The notes under the pieces were generated by a model that made no database searches, was not told the DNA's origin, and saw only the letters and a program-made list of their open reading frames with translations. Shown piece by piece: positions 44,378-56,104 of a stretch of DNA of 64,000 nt. Every line of letters begins with the position of its first letter. Within the stretch, counting starts at the first letter, position 1. The translations under genes were made by a program, and so were the position numbers. Source of the stretch: Anniella stebbinsi (taxonomy: Eukaryota; Chordata; Lepidosauria; Squamata; Anniellidae); contig JARDYH010000007.1 of the NCBI GenBank assembly GCA_029215795.1, positions 100,579,263 to 100,643,262 on the forward strand. The letters run 5' to 3'.

Positions 44378-45159
44378 GTACATCCTTTGTCACATATTTT
44401 TCAGTCTATTAAATTATCCACAGGTGTTAACTTATACAAGAGGTTATATGGTGGCAGTACTTTATCTTTGATTCATGCCAATCCTAGCTGTGGGAAACAA
44501 ATTCAAAAGTTAGGAAATGGGCCAAATCTAACTTTAAAGCAGCTTATTGATGTTGCCTTTTATATGAAAGACTCCAGAGGTGAGGCCAATGCAACAAAAA
44601 TGTGTTCTTAGGGGCCTTTCTGACTATTTTTGGCAATTCTGCTCCATCAACCTGAATATGCATGCTGAAAAGAGCTTTAGTACTCAGCCTTGAGAGGCTA
44701 ATCAGTATGAGTGCATACTAGTGCTGCTTTTCAGCTTCTGCAAAAACAGGCTAGCAAGGGAGCAGGAAGTCACCTGCTTCATTTTCTGGGCTTTCTTTGA
44801 GAGCTCTCTCAGGGAAATCTTTCTTCCTCACTCCCCAAGAGTTCTCTTCTGGCTCATAATACAAGCCCAGTGGAAGGTCCCTGCCAGCCCTCTCCACCAG
44901 TCCCTCCAAGTAGTTTAGAAAACTGAATCTTTAGAGCTTTATAGAAATTTGATCTGGAAGCATATATGTCACATGGGCTTGTCAGATACTGCCAGAAATT
45001 TCAGTAACTTACTCTGTAGAGTTACGGAAAAATCCCAAGGACTATTTTTAAGGGCCAGCCTACTTGTTTTTTTTCTTACTGGTAACTGTAAGGGCCTAGT
45101 CCATATTGGGACCTTTAACCCTTTGCTCCCTGCCATGGTGCCAATCCAAATCAATCCCC
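44378..45159. other. Anonymous DNA
   Basis: No recognised repeat; if the exon at 44270 were real, this would be intron. Confidence 0.4.
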
Positions 45160-45201
45160 CATATCTGCATTTTGCTACTATTTTATTTATTTATTTGTTA
45201 C

Positions 45202-47071
45202 TAGGGATGTGTATCGTATTGTTCCGATGTCCAATAACGATCCGATAATGGTGTTATCAGACATCCAATTAATGATAATGATACTATAGAAATACCTCCG
45301 ATAATTATCAGATCTGAAAATTTTCAGTTCGATTATATCGGATTTTTTCGGATCATTGGACCACTATATAAATAAACCTATAACTTCTGTATTTTAAAAG
45401 TTAGAGACTTGAAACTTGGTCACAGTGCTTATGGAATATGCCTAAGTATGTGTTTGAAATTTCAGAACAATCACTCCACCCCTGTATTTTATATGAATTT
45501 TTGAAAGATCATGCAACTTTTTGACAGCTTTGAATGACAGCTACTATCAGCTTCAGCTGATACGCCAGCTGCGCCCCTTCCTAGAGTTGGAAGACCTAAA
45601 GACGGTAGTGCGCGCGCTGGTAACTTTGAGGCTCAACTTCTGCAATGCGCTGTACATAGGGCTACCTTTGTGCCTAGTCCGGAAACTTCAACTTGTTCAA
45701 AATATGGCAGCCAGGTTGGTCACCGGTACACCTAGGGGTGACCACATTACACCAGTTTTAAAATCACTTCACTGGCTGCTGGTCAGTTTCCGGGCGAAGT
45801 ATAAAGTGTTGGTTATTACCTTTAAAGCCCTACATGGTTTGGGCCCAGGCTACCTACGGGATAGCCTTCTCCCATACAATCCGCCCCGCACTCTTAGGTC
45901 CTCTGGGAAGAACGTACTCAAGTCAGCCAGAACTAGGCTGGTGAGCGTTACCCAGAGGACCTTCTCTTCTATGGCTCCCAAACTATGGAATGGTCTGCCG
46001 GAGGAGGTTAGACAAACTGACAGTCTTCACGAATTCAAGAGAGTCGTGAAGACTGTTCTTTTCCGGCAGGCCTATCCGGATGAATTTTAAATGTTTTAAT
46101 GATGTGTTTCTCTTGTTTTTTAATTTTTTTAAAACTTTGTCATGCTTGTATTTGCATTGTGTTCCCCGCCTCGATCCGTAGGGAGAGGCGGGTTATAAAT
46201 AAATATTATTATTATTATTATTATTATTAAAGCCACGTGCATTCAGAGCTGTCAAAAAGTTGCATAATCTTTAAAAAATTCATATAAAATACAGGGGTGG
46301 AGGGATTGTTCTGAAATTTCATACACATACTTAGGCATATCACATAAGCACTGTGGGCCACGTTCAAGTCTCTAATTTCAAAAATAGAACAGTTATATAA
46401 AAAAAGTATTAGACAATAGACACATACACTTTCCTTAAAGAACTTAAATGGGTGTAACTTTTTTTATTTTAAAAGATAGAGACATGAAACTTGTTGGACT
46501 TTACAGATGGGATGTTGCTAGTCCTGGCTCCCCAAGTTGCATGTCTCTATCTTTAAAAATAAAAAAGTTATGTGGGGTTCCCCAAAACTCCCACCCCCTT
46601 GTAACTTTGTTATTTTAAAAATCTGAAACTTGAAAATTTTCCCCAGTGCAGCTTGTCTATTGCTAGTCATTTGTGAAAAAATTCAAAGCAATTGTTCAAA
46701 CCCTCGATTTTATATGATTTTTTTAAAGATCGTTCTAGTTGACAGCTGGTTGACCGGGCCTCCAAATTGCTTTCAAAGTACCACGATCATTAAAAAATTC
46801 ATATAAAATACAGGGTTGGAGGAATTGTTCTGAAATTTCATACACAAACTTAGGCATATTCCATAAACACTGTGACCAAGTTCAATTCTCTAACTTTTAA
46901 AATACAGAAGTTAGCAAAATACTCCAAATTAAATATCGGAAATCTGATAATTTTCAGATATCCGATCTGATTCGATACAGAATACCTTCGATATTATTGG
47001 AGCCGAAAAAAATTTCTACCGGAATTTCCAATAATGATATGTTACGATAATTTTGGCCGTGCACATCCCTA
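45202..47071. mobile_element. Foldback hAT element with internal units, carrying an L2
   Basis: TAGGGATGTGTAT start and TGCACATCCCTA end, with 7/8 target duplications TTTGTTAC (45194-45201) and TTTCTTAC (47072-47079). Subterminal tracts are rich in CCGATA / ATCGGA. Arms pair at 45440-45530 with 46228-46310. Extra units follow at right (46380-46930) with TTTAAAATAGAGACATGAAACTT-like words. It shares its terminus type and unit design with 29850-33009. No transposase. Confidence 0.88.
45533..46228 (+). pseudogene. L2 LINE ORF2 C-terminus and tail, long open frame
   Basis: A 189-codon open frame (45521-46090) encodes the post-RT L2 end: QLIRQLRPFLELEDLKTVV, LRLNFCNALYIGLPL, RKLQLVQNMAARLVTGTPRG, ITPVLKSLHWLLVSFRAKYK, LVITFKALHGLGPGYL, SMAPKLWNGLPEEVRQT, VVKTVLFRQAYPDEF. 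A 3' UTR with CCCCGCCTCGATCCGTAGGG and (ATT)n follows. The open frame and intact tail suggest a younger copy than the other L2 pieces. It is 5'-truncated and lacks endonuclease and RT core, so it is not functional. It sits between the arms of the foldback hAT. Confidence 0.92.
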
Positions 47072-47299
47072 TTTCTTACATTTATATCCCACCTTTTTTT
47101 CTTCCAAGGAACCCTTGGCAGCATACACAATCTTCCTCCTTTCCATTTTGTCCTCACAACATCAACCCTGTGAGGTAGGTTAGGCTGAGCTTCCATGGCT
47201 GACCGGGGAGTACAACCTCGATCTCCTGACTCCCAGTCCAACACTTTAACCACTAAACTACACTAGTAAATCAAGTTGTGCATGTACACTGTACAAGTA

Positions 47300-48248
47300 C
47301 TTCAGAAGGCATCATGTTGGTTGGTAACTTTATTGGACCAGGAGAGGCACTTGCAGTAGAACCCTGACAGTATCATGTGAAACATGAGCACCAAATATTA
47401 TTGATGGATCTTCATGATCAAAATGGTCAATGGCAGCCATGGTGAAACTGTCAGTATCAAAATGCTTGGGCAATTGTGTATTTCTATCTCCACTTGTTTG
47501 TATGGTGTATGCTGCTAATTGCTGTCTTTTTCACAATACTTCATTGTAGATCACTGACATTAATGCTTTGTTCATGCCTGCAATTAAGTCTCTACTTTTG
47601 CACTTGTCATATATTGCATGACCTACCATAATGTGAAGAGGTTCTGTTTCTTTCGATGATGAAGAGAATAATATAATATTTGGTAGATAACCTTCTCACA
47701 AACAGCCTTTTTTATTTCACTGAAGGTAGGAGCACCCTCTTCCTCATTACATTAATCATCATCACTGCCCTTTTCTAATGGATTTGCTCTGAGTCCTCTT
47801 CATCTTTGGGAGAAATACAATGTGTCATCAGTAATCCCTTGTTAAAGTTAAAAAAATGCTGATAAAAATGTTAACATTTCATCTGGCATCTCAGTAGCCA
47901 TCCAAGACATCTTCAGTTCTTCAGAATCACAGAACCTGTCTGCAAGTCCAAAACTAGCTTTCTTTAAGGCCTCTCTGATGTCCTTTGCAGCTGAATCAAT
48001 ATTATCTACTTTTTGCATACGTTGAACTATTTCATCAATCCCTCAATTTGCTGAAAACACCACCAAGGACTCGTTTTTACTGTCAGTTGAACTGAAGCAT
48101 ACGTCTTCACCATAACTTTTTTTTTAGTCTAAGCATAACTTTGTTGTTTCTAATTATGTCTCCTCCAGCCAATTTGTTTATGAAATCATGGATTTCTGAC
48201 AGTGTGAAACCATATTCTTCTTTAAGCTTAGGACCAATAATTTCACTG
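47300..48248 (-). pseudogene. Decayed uncharacterised gene, N-half, second part
   Basis: The minus strand (from 48248 down) reads, over several shifted frames: EEYGFTLSEIHDFINKLAGG, a linker, ALKKASFGLADRFCDSEELK, MPDEMLTFLSAFF, EPLHIMVGHAIYDKCKSRDL and FTMAAIDHFDHEDPS. From memory, the order and spacing match the N-terminal half of a large uncharacterised metazoan protein family (hypothetical proteins of cnidarians, molluscs, fish), with its (D)NFDHxDxS motif. More than eight stops and shifts are present. Function unknown; probably spread with a mobile element. It is contiguous with 49335-49955 once the LTR is removed. Confidence 0.7.
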
Positions 48249-49334
48249 TGTCGTGACTCTAGCTAACTCTCTAAGCTTCTGCTCACGACTTTAGGCACAC
48301 TGACACACAACATTAACAGTGAGATTTCGTTTATTGTAATCACACGGAATTCAAAGCATATGGTTTCATTTCTGCAAACACACACTTGAAGCTGAAGACG
48401 GACCAGACAGCTTTCAGGTAGAACAGCTTAATGCGAACAGCACACACTCAGGGAATGACATTTAGAGTTACTCCCACTCCCCAGAGATCAGGAGCGGCCA
48501 CGCTGCGTTGAATCCTCTGGAAACAAAGGGAGACTCTAGGATTAGGCCTCCTGACAGTAGAACATCGGTCAACTGGCAACTAAATCCTCACTCAGCCTGT
48601 CAGGGAACGCTGAGCTGACCACGGAAGCCAGAAGCCAGGGAATGAACCTTTGTGACCTAGGGGCCTTTCCCAAATCTCGTAGCTTTAGCACTGAGGAAAG
48701 GTCCTCTTGCAGGTCTCTCACACACACGTTTCAGAACAGCAACGATCAGCCTCTATCTTCTCTGTGCCCGTAACTTTGGCTCCATGCAGAGAAATAGCAG
48801 GCTATAGAACACGAATCCAGAACAGTAATCTCAAGTCCAAATCTATGAAAAGCCACAGTGCACTTTTCATGGCAGAGTTCTTTAGAAGTTCCAAGTCCAC
48901 ACAGCAACAGAACATGTACAGAGTGCATCACACAATTCCACATCAGATAGTAACTCACAGCAGCAGCAGAGCAGCAAGAGGATAGACGAGATAATTCCTA
49001 GCAAAGGAATTACTCTTTGGACGTAGCTAATATAGGATGGAGGCTGGCTAATTCTGTGCTACTTTGACAGACAGGGCTTCAGGCCTGTAATCTAAACTCT
49101 TGTGCCAACAGGGTGGCACGGTTCAACCTCTTCTTGATGACGCCACAGTGTGAGCAAGAGAGCCCCCACCTTTCTAAACAACATTTCATTCTCACAGAAA
49201 GTCAAGGCCTTCGGCCTACAGTTTGAGATAAGCACAGAATAGAGACATTTTCTCATGACAAATTGCCAAGTCTTCAGTCTACAATTCACAGGACCAGCCC
49301 TGTGAATTGTCTACGAAGCACCTGACACCCAACA
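48249..49334 (-). mobile_element. Solo LTR, about 1.09 kb, reversed
   Basis: TGTCGTGACTC at the plus-left end and ACACCCAACA at the right end give TG...CA borders. Flanks CACTG and CATTG match 4 of 5. The polyadenylation signal ATTACAATAAACG is on the minus strand (complement at 48330-48342), so the LTR reads leftward. It interrupts the decayed gene, whose reading continues on both sides. No retroviral coding region is present. Confidence 0.65.
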
Positions 49335-49955
49335 CATTGCCTCTTTCAAAGGCAATATCTTCAGCTGAAATTATGTTTTGGGCTTCAGGATTTCACATAC
49401 CATATCCATACAACTTTAAATATCCTTCCAAATATATTTTGTGGTACAATAGGTCTGCACCAAATACCTCAGTATCTGATTCCAGATCTGCCATATGTGT
49501 GTAAATGTCATCTTGAAAATAAATAGCGGTGGCTAAAATATTCTTTCCTCTTTCTGATTCACTTATTTGAAATTTCTCCTGCCCACCATGACTTGGTTGT
49601 CCAGGTGATACATTGATGGCATAACTAAAAATGGAGACGCTTGTAGTGGAACTGTTGACCTTGTTTTATGTGATGTTCCAGCAGTGTCAGTTTCACCACT
49701 GACCAAATCTTCATGTTTGCTTACTTCTTTAGCTCATTGTTCAGCTATTTTAACAAGAGTTTTTTTCCCAAAGTGTATGCTTTATAGCACTGGTTAGTCA
49801 CATGAAGGAGGTATCATTCTGTGGAAGAGGGAGATGATCAATTCTAAGGGACCCATTCCTCAAACAATGAACAAATATCCTATCATACTGAGGATGTGCC
49901 TCCAGGGATCAGGAACTCCTGGTAGTGGGAGATTCAATACTTTTTTCCTATTAAA
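49335..49955 (-). pseudogene. Decayed uncharacterised gene, N-half, first part
   Basis: The minus strand contains SGETDTAGTSHKTRS, MADLESDTEVFGADLLYHK and IYLEGYLKLYGYG. The second block resembles the (A)xYHxxCYxxY segment that opens this protein family, with the usual Cys lost. Only ~200 codons remain, with multiple stops. It runs into the LTR at 49334 and resumes at 48248. Confidence 0.6.
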
Positions 49956-49956
49956 T

Positions 49957-50565
49957 ATTAAAGTACCAGATTGATAACTGGAACCAGAAGGTTTGAGCAT
50001 ATAAGACCTACTCTGGCCCGCTTGCATTGGCTGCCTGTATGTTTCCGAGCCCGATTCAAAGTGCTGGTTTTAACCTATAAAGCCTTACACGGCTTGGGAC
50101 CACAATACCTGATGGAACGCCTTTCCCAACATGAACCTACCCGAACACTACGTTCAACATCTAAGGCCCTCCTCCGAATGCCTACTCCGAGGGAAGCTCG
50201 GAGGTCGGCAACAAGGGAGATGGCCATCTCTGTGGTGGCCCCCCAATTGTGGAACGATCTCCCTGACGAGGCCCGCCTGGCCCCAACATTGTTATTTTTT
50301 CAGTGCCAGGTCAAGACTTTCCTCTTCTCTCAGGCATTTGGCAATATCTGAGGAGCCTGGTTTTTTTTTTTTTTTGGTAGCTTTTTTGGGCTGTTGTAGT
50401 GGTTTTAAATGTATGTGTGCATTGTGTGTATGTTGTATGTTTTTGCTGTTTTTATTTTTGTATATTGTTTCTAATTGTTTTAATCCTATTTAAACTGCCC
50501 AGAGAGCTTCGGCTATGGGGCGGTATACAAATGCAATAAATAAATAAATAAATAAATAAACAAAC
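49957..50565 (+). mobile_element. L2 LINE 3' part
   Basis: Encodes LITGTRRFEHIRPTLARLHW, LPVCFRARFKVLVLTYKAL, HGLGPQYLMERL, SVVAPQLWNDLPDEARLAP and QVKTFLFSQAFGNI (open 126 codons). The 3' UTR is shared with 25440-25678, including AGAGAGCTTCGGCTATGGGG and the (AAAT)n tail. 5'-truncated. It lies exactly between the two halves of the decayed minus-strand gene. Confidence 0.92.
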
Positions 50566-51600
50566 CTCTGTATAGTTTCTTTCCTGCCTGCAGCCTCTGC
50601 TTTCCTTACATTGGTCATTTGTTGCATGAGACTTCCATCAGCTTTTCCTTCAGTAAATGGTCCTCCAAGCAAGCTGAATGAGATAATATCCAAATAGAAC
50701 ACTGAACTTCAAACATTCCTCTGTCTTCTGTCAGCACTCTTCACACTTAGTGTATGTTCCTGCTCAATGACCATGTCTGGTAACATACCTGCCCAAAATC
50801 TGTCAGACCTAATAAGATACATTCCATTTTCAAATTCTGAGAAAACTGATGGATTAGTTATTTCTATTGTTTTCAAGTTCTGGAGACTTGCTGTAATTGT
50901 TGTGCTCAGTTGCAGAAAGCATCATTCTCACATAAGATCTGAAGATGTAACTTCCACGTACCAGTTCTCTTTTCTGTTCTAATAAATTTCTGCATCACTC
51001 CTACCATCTCCATATACAGCAGCCACAATGACACTGTATGTGTGTCAGAAAAATGATGTTTTCATATCTGAAATAGTTCCACAACCTCCTTGACCTTAGA
51101 AGATAAGCAAGCAGCACAAATGTCAGTCTTGCCCAACATTACTCTTGACAGTCTTCAAGCCTGCAACAGCTCCTGGTGACATGTACTGTTTAGAAGTTGC
51201 ATCTTCTGGCAATAAGCACTAGCCACTGGCTGAGAAACCTTCAAGTTTGAATATATTATGCTTTACTAAAGCAATGAAAGTTTGTCAGTTTTATTATGTG
51301 GTCCGAGAGAAGGTGAAATGGCTTTTCCTCTTAGAAGGTATAGAACAGTATTTTCCGCATAAATAAGTTCCATTACTTCATGCAGCACAGATTCATCCAT
51401 GATCTGACCTATACATTCCAAGAAACTCATCAGAATGTGAAAGTCACTGAGCTTCACTATAATATTTGCCATGACACTTCCTTTTCCCACTTAAGAGGCT
51501 ATTTTAATAGCTTTCCACGACAGTGTTTGGTCAAATGTCTTGGTGGGAGTAAAGTCTTATTGATGAGCTTCTGAGATGATAAATTTCTCCAGCTCCAGCC
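50566..51600 (-). pseudogene. Decayed uncharacterised gene, C-half
   Basis: The minus strand from 51600 down reads: TPTKTFDQTLSWKAIKIAS, VKLSDFHILMSFLECIGQIM, LHEVMELIYAENTVLYLLRG, SLWLLYMEMVGVMQKFI, RTEKRTGTWKLHL, EHNNYSKS, ENGMYLIRSDRFWAG, MLPDMVIEQ, LTEDRGMFEVQCSIWIL. These are the conserved C-terminal landmarks of the same uncharacterised family (LWLQYM(E/D)MV, AERTGNW, GHNNYxKS, RRSDRFWAGL, VIEQ, TRGRGM), in family order. Frameshifts at about 50905 and stops show decay. The C-half lies upstream of the N-half, the reverse of the expected order. Confidence 0.75.
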
Positions 51601-52020
51601 CACATGCATAGGCGGATATACCAGAAGTTCATTTCAGTTCTCAAATCACCTGAAAACGCCCTGTTTGCGGTCCTGAGCATGAATGCAGATAAGAGTTCAC
51701 AAATTCCAGAGCTTGTGTTTATGTTTGCAGGATGCGCACTTCAAAAAATACACAGTTTTTAAAAATGCTGTTTTAAAATTTGCATTTTCATGCTTTAGTC
51801 AATGAGGAAAAGTGGACACTTTTGAAAAATGTACAGCTTTTCTGTTTGAAATGCGCACTTTTCTCACTCAAATGAACAAAAAGCAGGCCACAAATGAGAT
51901 TGGAGCAAGGCAAACCGAGCTCTGAAGTGAAGTTGAGAGAATTTCAACAAGTTGGAGCATCCCTTTCTCTCTGCCCCCAACCATTCTCCATGTAACGTTT
52001 AATACCTATGTGTTGACTAG
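51601..52020. other. Anonymous AT-rich DNA with GCGCACTT words
   Basis: TGCGCACTT and AAAATGTACAG words recur at 51735, 51820 and 51852, suggesting degraded internal repeats of ~100 bp. No coding potential; class unknown. Confidence 0.4.
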
Positions 52021-52023
52021 TCA

Positions 52024-52370
52024 TGATGATGAATGTCCAGAGGCAAGGAAGCATGCATTACTCATCCACTGCTTGGGAGCAGAAGCTTTGGCTGGAACTT
52101 TTTGGGGCCTGTTCTGGTGGAACGCTATAAATTTCATCAGCAGGGACAGAAACAAGAAGAAACTACAGATCAATCTATTGCTGTTTTGAGGGAAATGGTT
52201 GTTACTTGTAATTTTAGGGATGTGACATAGGAAATAAATTGGGATTAGTTGGTAGAGAAGGCAGTGAAGCTTTGCATCATGGGATGCCTCTTGTTAGAAA
52301 TTGATCTTACCTCACAGGAAGCTATGACAATTGCTAGCCAGATAGAAACTGCAGTGGCAGAGCAAAGATC
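52024..52370 (+). pseudogene. Ty3/gypsy retrotransposon gag fragment
   Basis: The plus strand reads ARKHALLIHCLGAEA, then after a shift ERYKFHQQGQ, ETTDQSIAVLREMVVTCNF, RDVT-stop, LVEKAVKLCIMG and LTSQEAMTIASQIETAVAE. This is the order of a gypsy-type Gag C-terminal region (ALLLHCLG; FxxRxQ..GET..Q; ALREL...C.F; Q.VE....I.E; LTL..A..IA.QIE.A). The in-frame TAG at 52228 and frameshifts make it dead. No LTR or pol is next to it. Confidence 0.75.
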
Positions 52371-52642
52371 AAGGGAAGATAGAACCAGTGCAGGTGGTAC
52401 GGCCTTTCCAAACAGTGCCAACAGCCCTCAAGATGTGTATGCTATTATTGTGGATCAACACAACATAAAGCAAATTATGCTCACTGCCATGCAAGGGAAG
52501 CTCATAGGAGACAGTGCAAAAGGAATGCTAGGGTATATGCTAGAGCACCCAGTCTCAACAATCTGTAAATGAAGTTGCTTTACCAGACATTTTACTGTCT
52601 TAAATGTGAAAGACCTTGCTATCCACCTACAACAGTGGCTAG

Positions 52643-53310
<668 letters not shown>

Positions 53311-53712
53311 GGGAGAGGGGGAGCCTGGGAGATCAATTTTTTCCAAGGGCAAAATAACATATCAGGCATTAATAACATAATAGAATAACGTAGCAGAATA
53401 AGGTGAGCGAGCCTTTGAATGCACTTTAAGCCAGGCTATTTGCTTGCTGGTGTCGCCGCTTGAATAGCCATTGTTGCCCCTTTGGCCAATGGATGGTGCC
53501 CGTGCATTCTTTCCCTTCCTTCTGTGGTCCCAGGAGGACCACTGTCAGTTGGAGCCAAGTGTCCTTTCTGCAAGCGAGGGGGAGGAGCTCCCTGCCACTG
53601 CTCCTTCTCTGGCCGATGGATGGGCCAGGTTGGCCCCCGGTCCTTGGCTTCATGTCATGCCTGGGAAGCAGGTGTTAACAGAAGAATCATAGAACTACCC
53701 CATCATGTGTAG
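53311..53712. other. Anonymous GC-rich DNA
   Basis: Open in several frames because of composition (GGCCAATGGATGG occurs twice, 53477 and 53613). No motif recognised. Confidence 0.4.
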
Positions 53713-53720
53713 CTTTAACT

Positions 53721-54040
53721 TAGGGTGACCAGATAAAATCCAGGTCAGGGCTCATGTAACTTTAACAGTTGTAGAGAAAAGGGAATTTCAGCCGGTGTCA
53801 TTTGTATGCAATTAGTTCCTGGTGATATTCCCTCTTCATCACAACAGTTAAAGGCGCATGCACTATACTAGAGTGACCATATACAAAAGAAGGCAGGCCC
53901 CCTGCAACTTTAACTGTTGTGATGAAGAGGGAATAGCACCAGGAACTAATTGCATACAAATGACACCGGCTGAAATTCCCTTTTCTCTACAACTGTTAAA
54001 GTGACATGAGCCCTGACCTGGATTTTATCTGGTCACCCTA
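53721..54040. mobile_element. Palindromic hAT-type MITE
   Basis: TAGGGTGACCAG...CTGGTCACCCTA, 320 bp, with a perfect 8-bp target duplication CTTTAACT (53713-53720, 54041-54048). Nearly identical to the copy at 54457. A central CATGCACTATACTAGAGTGACCATA-type joint separates two inverted modules. Confidence 0.95.
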
Positions 54041-54094
54041 CTTTAACTTCTGTTGCTGTAAATAGACCTGCCATTGATATTTGACACTCTGAGG

Positions 54095-55261
54095 CAGAGC
54101 TTCCCAAACGAGGGCACACAATGTGCCTACGGTTCCAACTGTGATAAAATTTCAATGCTAGCAATATTTCCTCCTCCAAAATATTTAATATAAAATTATG
54201 CATGTAGCAAAAATACATAATTGAATTGTATTCAGATGGCAAAGGCTGCTATTGTGTCATGGCCATCACAAAGGCTCACTGGCTCCTGCAAGTGGGAGTC
54301 CATAAGGAAGATAGAGCAACCTCCACCCCTCCTCAAGCCATATAGGTGACCTTGAGAACTCATGACCCTATCAGAGCACAGCGTCTGCGTCACATGGCCG
54401 GTGTCTGTGGCCAGGACTTAGGAGTGCAGTCTCTTCCATAGGTTGCAGCAGCAGTGTAGGCTGACCAGATAAAATCCAGGTCAGGGCTCATGTCACTTTA
54501 ACAGTTGTAGAGAAAAGAGAATTTCAGCCAGTGTCATTTGTATGCAATTAGTTCCTGGTGATATTCCCTCTTCATCACAACAGTTAAAGGCGCATGCACT
54601 ATACTAGAGTGACCATATACAAAAGAAGGCAGGCCCCCTGCAACTTTAACTGTTGTGATGAAGAGGGAATAGCACCAGGAACTAATTGCATACAAATGAC
54701 ACTGGCTGAAATTCCCTTTTCTCTACAACTGTTAAAGTGACATGAGCCCTGACCTGGATTTTATCTGGTCACCCTAGCAGCAGGTGACTGAGCTGTGTGT
54801 GTGTGTGTTCAATTTTCATTTCTGAATTCTGTATATGGTGTGTGTGGGGGGGACAACCTGCAAGCCTGGCAATTGACTTGAATCCTTCCAAACCCTCAGC
54901 AGACAGCAGCATCAGCCAGAAGGTAGGAAAGTTTTTTCATTTTTTTTATGTTGGCTCTATAAACCAGCTTTTAAGGGTCTAGGCTTTGTGACTCCCCACC
55001 CTCCAACTCCTAACTTTTAAAAATTCAAATAAAAAAATCAGATGCACTTTTGAACATTGTGTACATCAATTTTTTTAAAATATGAAAACAGGCTTAATTT
55101 CTTCTATTTTGCTCCAAAATTTCCTCAACCTTCCCCTTTATCCTGGGGTATTCTATATCCCCCCCCCCCCCAGGCTCCCAGATCGGCATTTATGGGCTCT
55201 GTCAATATTTTTCAAGCCTGAAAGTGTGCTGTGGCCAAATTAGTTTGAGAAATACTGCTCT
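54095..55261. mobile_element. hAT (Charlie-type terminus) relic with nested MITE
   Basis: Left CAGAGCTTCCCAAAC and right GTTTGAGAAATACTGCTCTG resemble the CAGNGNTTCTCAAAC terminus of Charlie-type hAT elements. No reliable 8-bp duplication remains. The interior is AT-rich and noncoding. The MITE at 54457-54776 lies inside. Confidence 0.5.
54457..54776. mobile_element. Palindromic hAT-type MITE
   Basis: TAGGCTGACCAG...CTGGTCACCCTA, 320 bp. The flanks share GCAGCAG with a one-base offset (an imperfect 8-bp duplication). Differs from the 53721 copy at only a handful of positions, so the two share a recent source or a local conversion history. Confidence 0.92.
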
Positions 55262-55317
55262 GGGGTATTGGTGATGCAACTGAGAGACTTCAGAGTTATT
55301 TACAGGAATGAAGATTT

Positions 55318-55460
55318 ACTTATTTCCATTTATTGATTTATTGAAATACCGAAAGAGGTCTCCAAGGCAGCTCACAACCATAAAATAATTACAAAAAGCA
55401 ATTATAACAATAAAATCAATAAACAACTAAAAGCATAAATAGAAATAAGTAAAACCTAAT
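55318..55460 (-). mobile_element. LINE (L2/CR1-type) 3' tail, reversed
   Basis: ATTTATTGATTTATTGAAAT, AGGTCTCCAAGGCAGCTCAC and AACAATAAAATCAATAAAC match the reversed GTGAGCTGCCTTGG...AATAAAT ends of reptile LINEs. No coding part. Confidence 0.65.
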
Positions 55461-56037
55461 CAAACAGCCAGGAAGAAATCACAGACTGGTATTTGTGCAG
55501 CCAAATGAGTTACACTGCTAGAAATGAGTGGGGTATCTGCTGTCCTATTCCTCAAGCTTCTACTAAGCTCTGCCATGTATATTGCATGTGATGTTTGCGC
55601 AACATACAGAAGAGTGTGTGCCAAACAATATAAAACATTCTAAAGACAGGAGCCCAACACCACATTGGCATTCTTGTCTTCAGTCGCTGAGACAAACCAC
55701 TTTTGTTTCAAACTCCACTAGCATACTAACACCTGTTTTGAGTGCTGCCAGTTCACAAAGCCCTTCCTTATCAAATAATTATTTTTGTTTAATCTTATCA
55801 TATCTCAGATCTTTATTAGCGTCTGGCTCCAAAATCAGGCTGTCGTCTTTCCTCCTGTGGTTATGTTTCACCTTTGCTGAATTCTTTTTGACATAGTCCA
55901 GTTTGCTCTGAGTGCTTTCTCTCCACTCGTTGAGTGCCCCCCCCTTCGCTAAGGTTTCTTGTGCTTGTGCAGCAAAGAGGCACCTTTGTTCGTTACAGAA
56001 TAACAAAGTGGGATGGGAAAAGCCTTTGATCCCCATG
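55461..56037. other. Anonymous DNA
   Basis: No recognised element; short open frames only. Confidence 0.4.
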
Positions 56038-56049
56038 GCTCATGCATGC

Positions 56050-56104
56050 AACCCTAACCCTAACCCTAACCCTAACCCTAACCCTAACCCTAACCCTAAC
56101 CCTT
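56050..56104 (-). repeat. Interstitial telomeric repeat (TTAGGG)n
   Basis: About nine perfect AACCCT units on the plus strand (TTAGGG on the minus), with one change at the right end. Flanked by GCTCATGCATGC (56038-56049) and GCTCATACATGC (56111-56122), an 11/12 match that looks like a target duplication. The sequence on both sides is ordinary interspersed DNA, so this is not a chromosome end. Confidence 0.97.

Larger units (their letters stand above)
45160..47272 (-). mobile_element. Sauria-type tRNA SINE, reversed, split by a foldback hAT
   Basis: 47072-47272 is the SINE body on the minus strand. The tRNA-like head (GTGTAGTTTAGTGGTTAAAG, A box; B-box region CAGGAGATCGAGGTTG) lies at 47272 downward. 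Then come TGGAAGCTCAGCCTAACCTA, CACAGGGTTGATGTTGTGAG and the GGTGGGATATAAATG 3' end shared with Bov-B-type LINEs. Its A-rich tail continues at 45201-45160 across the inserted element. Confidence 0.85.

Noticed and set aside
52249..52572. SCAN or KRAB domain of the zinc-finger gene
   Set aside because: The peptide matches a gypsy Gag C-terminal pattern (LTSQEAMTIASQIETAVAE), not KRAB or SCAN.
56050..56104. Chromosome end or recent fusion point
   Set aside because: Only ~9 units in one orientation, and unrelated interspersed repeats lie on both sides; head-to-head telomere arrays expected of a fusion are absent.
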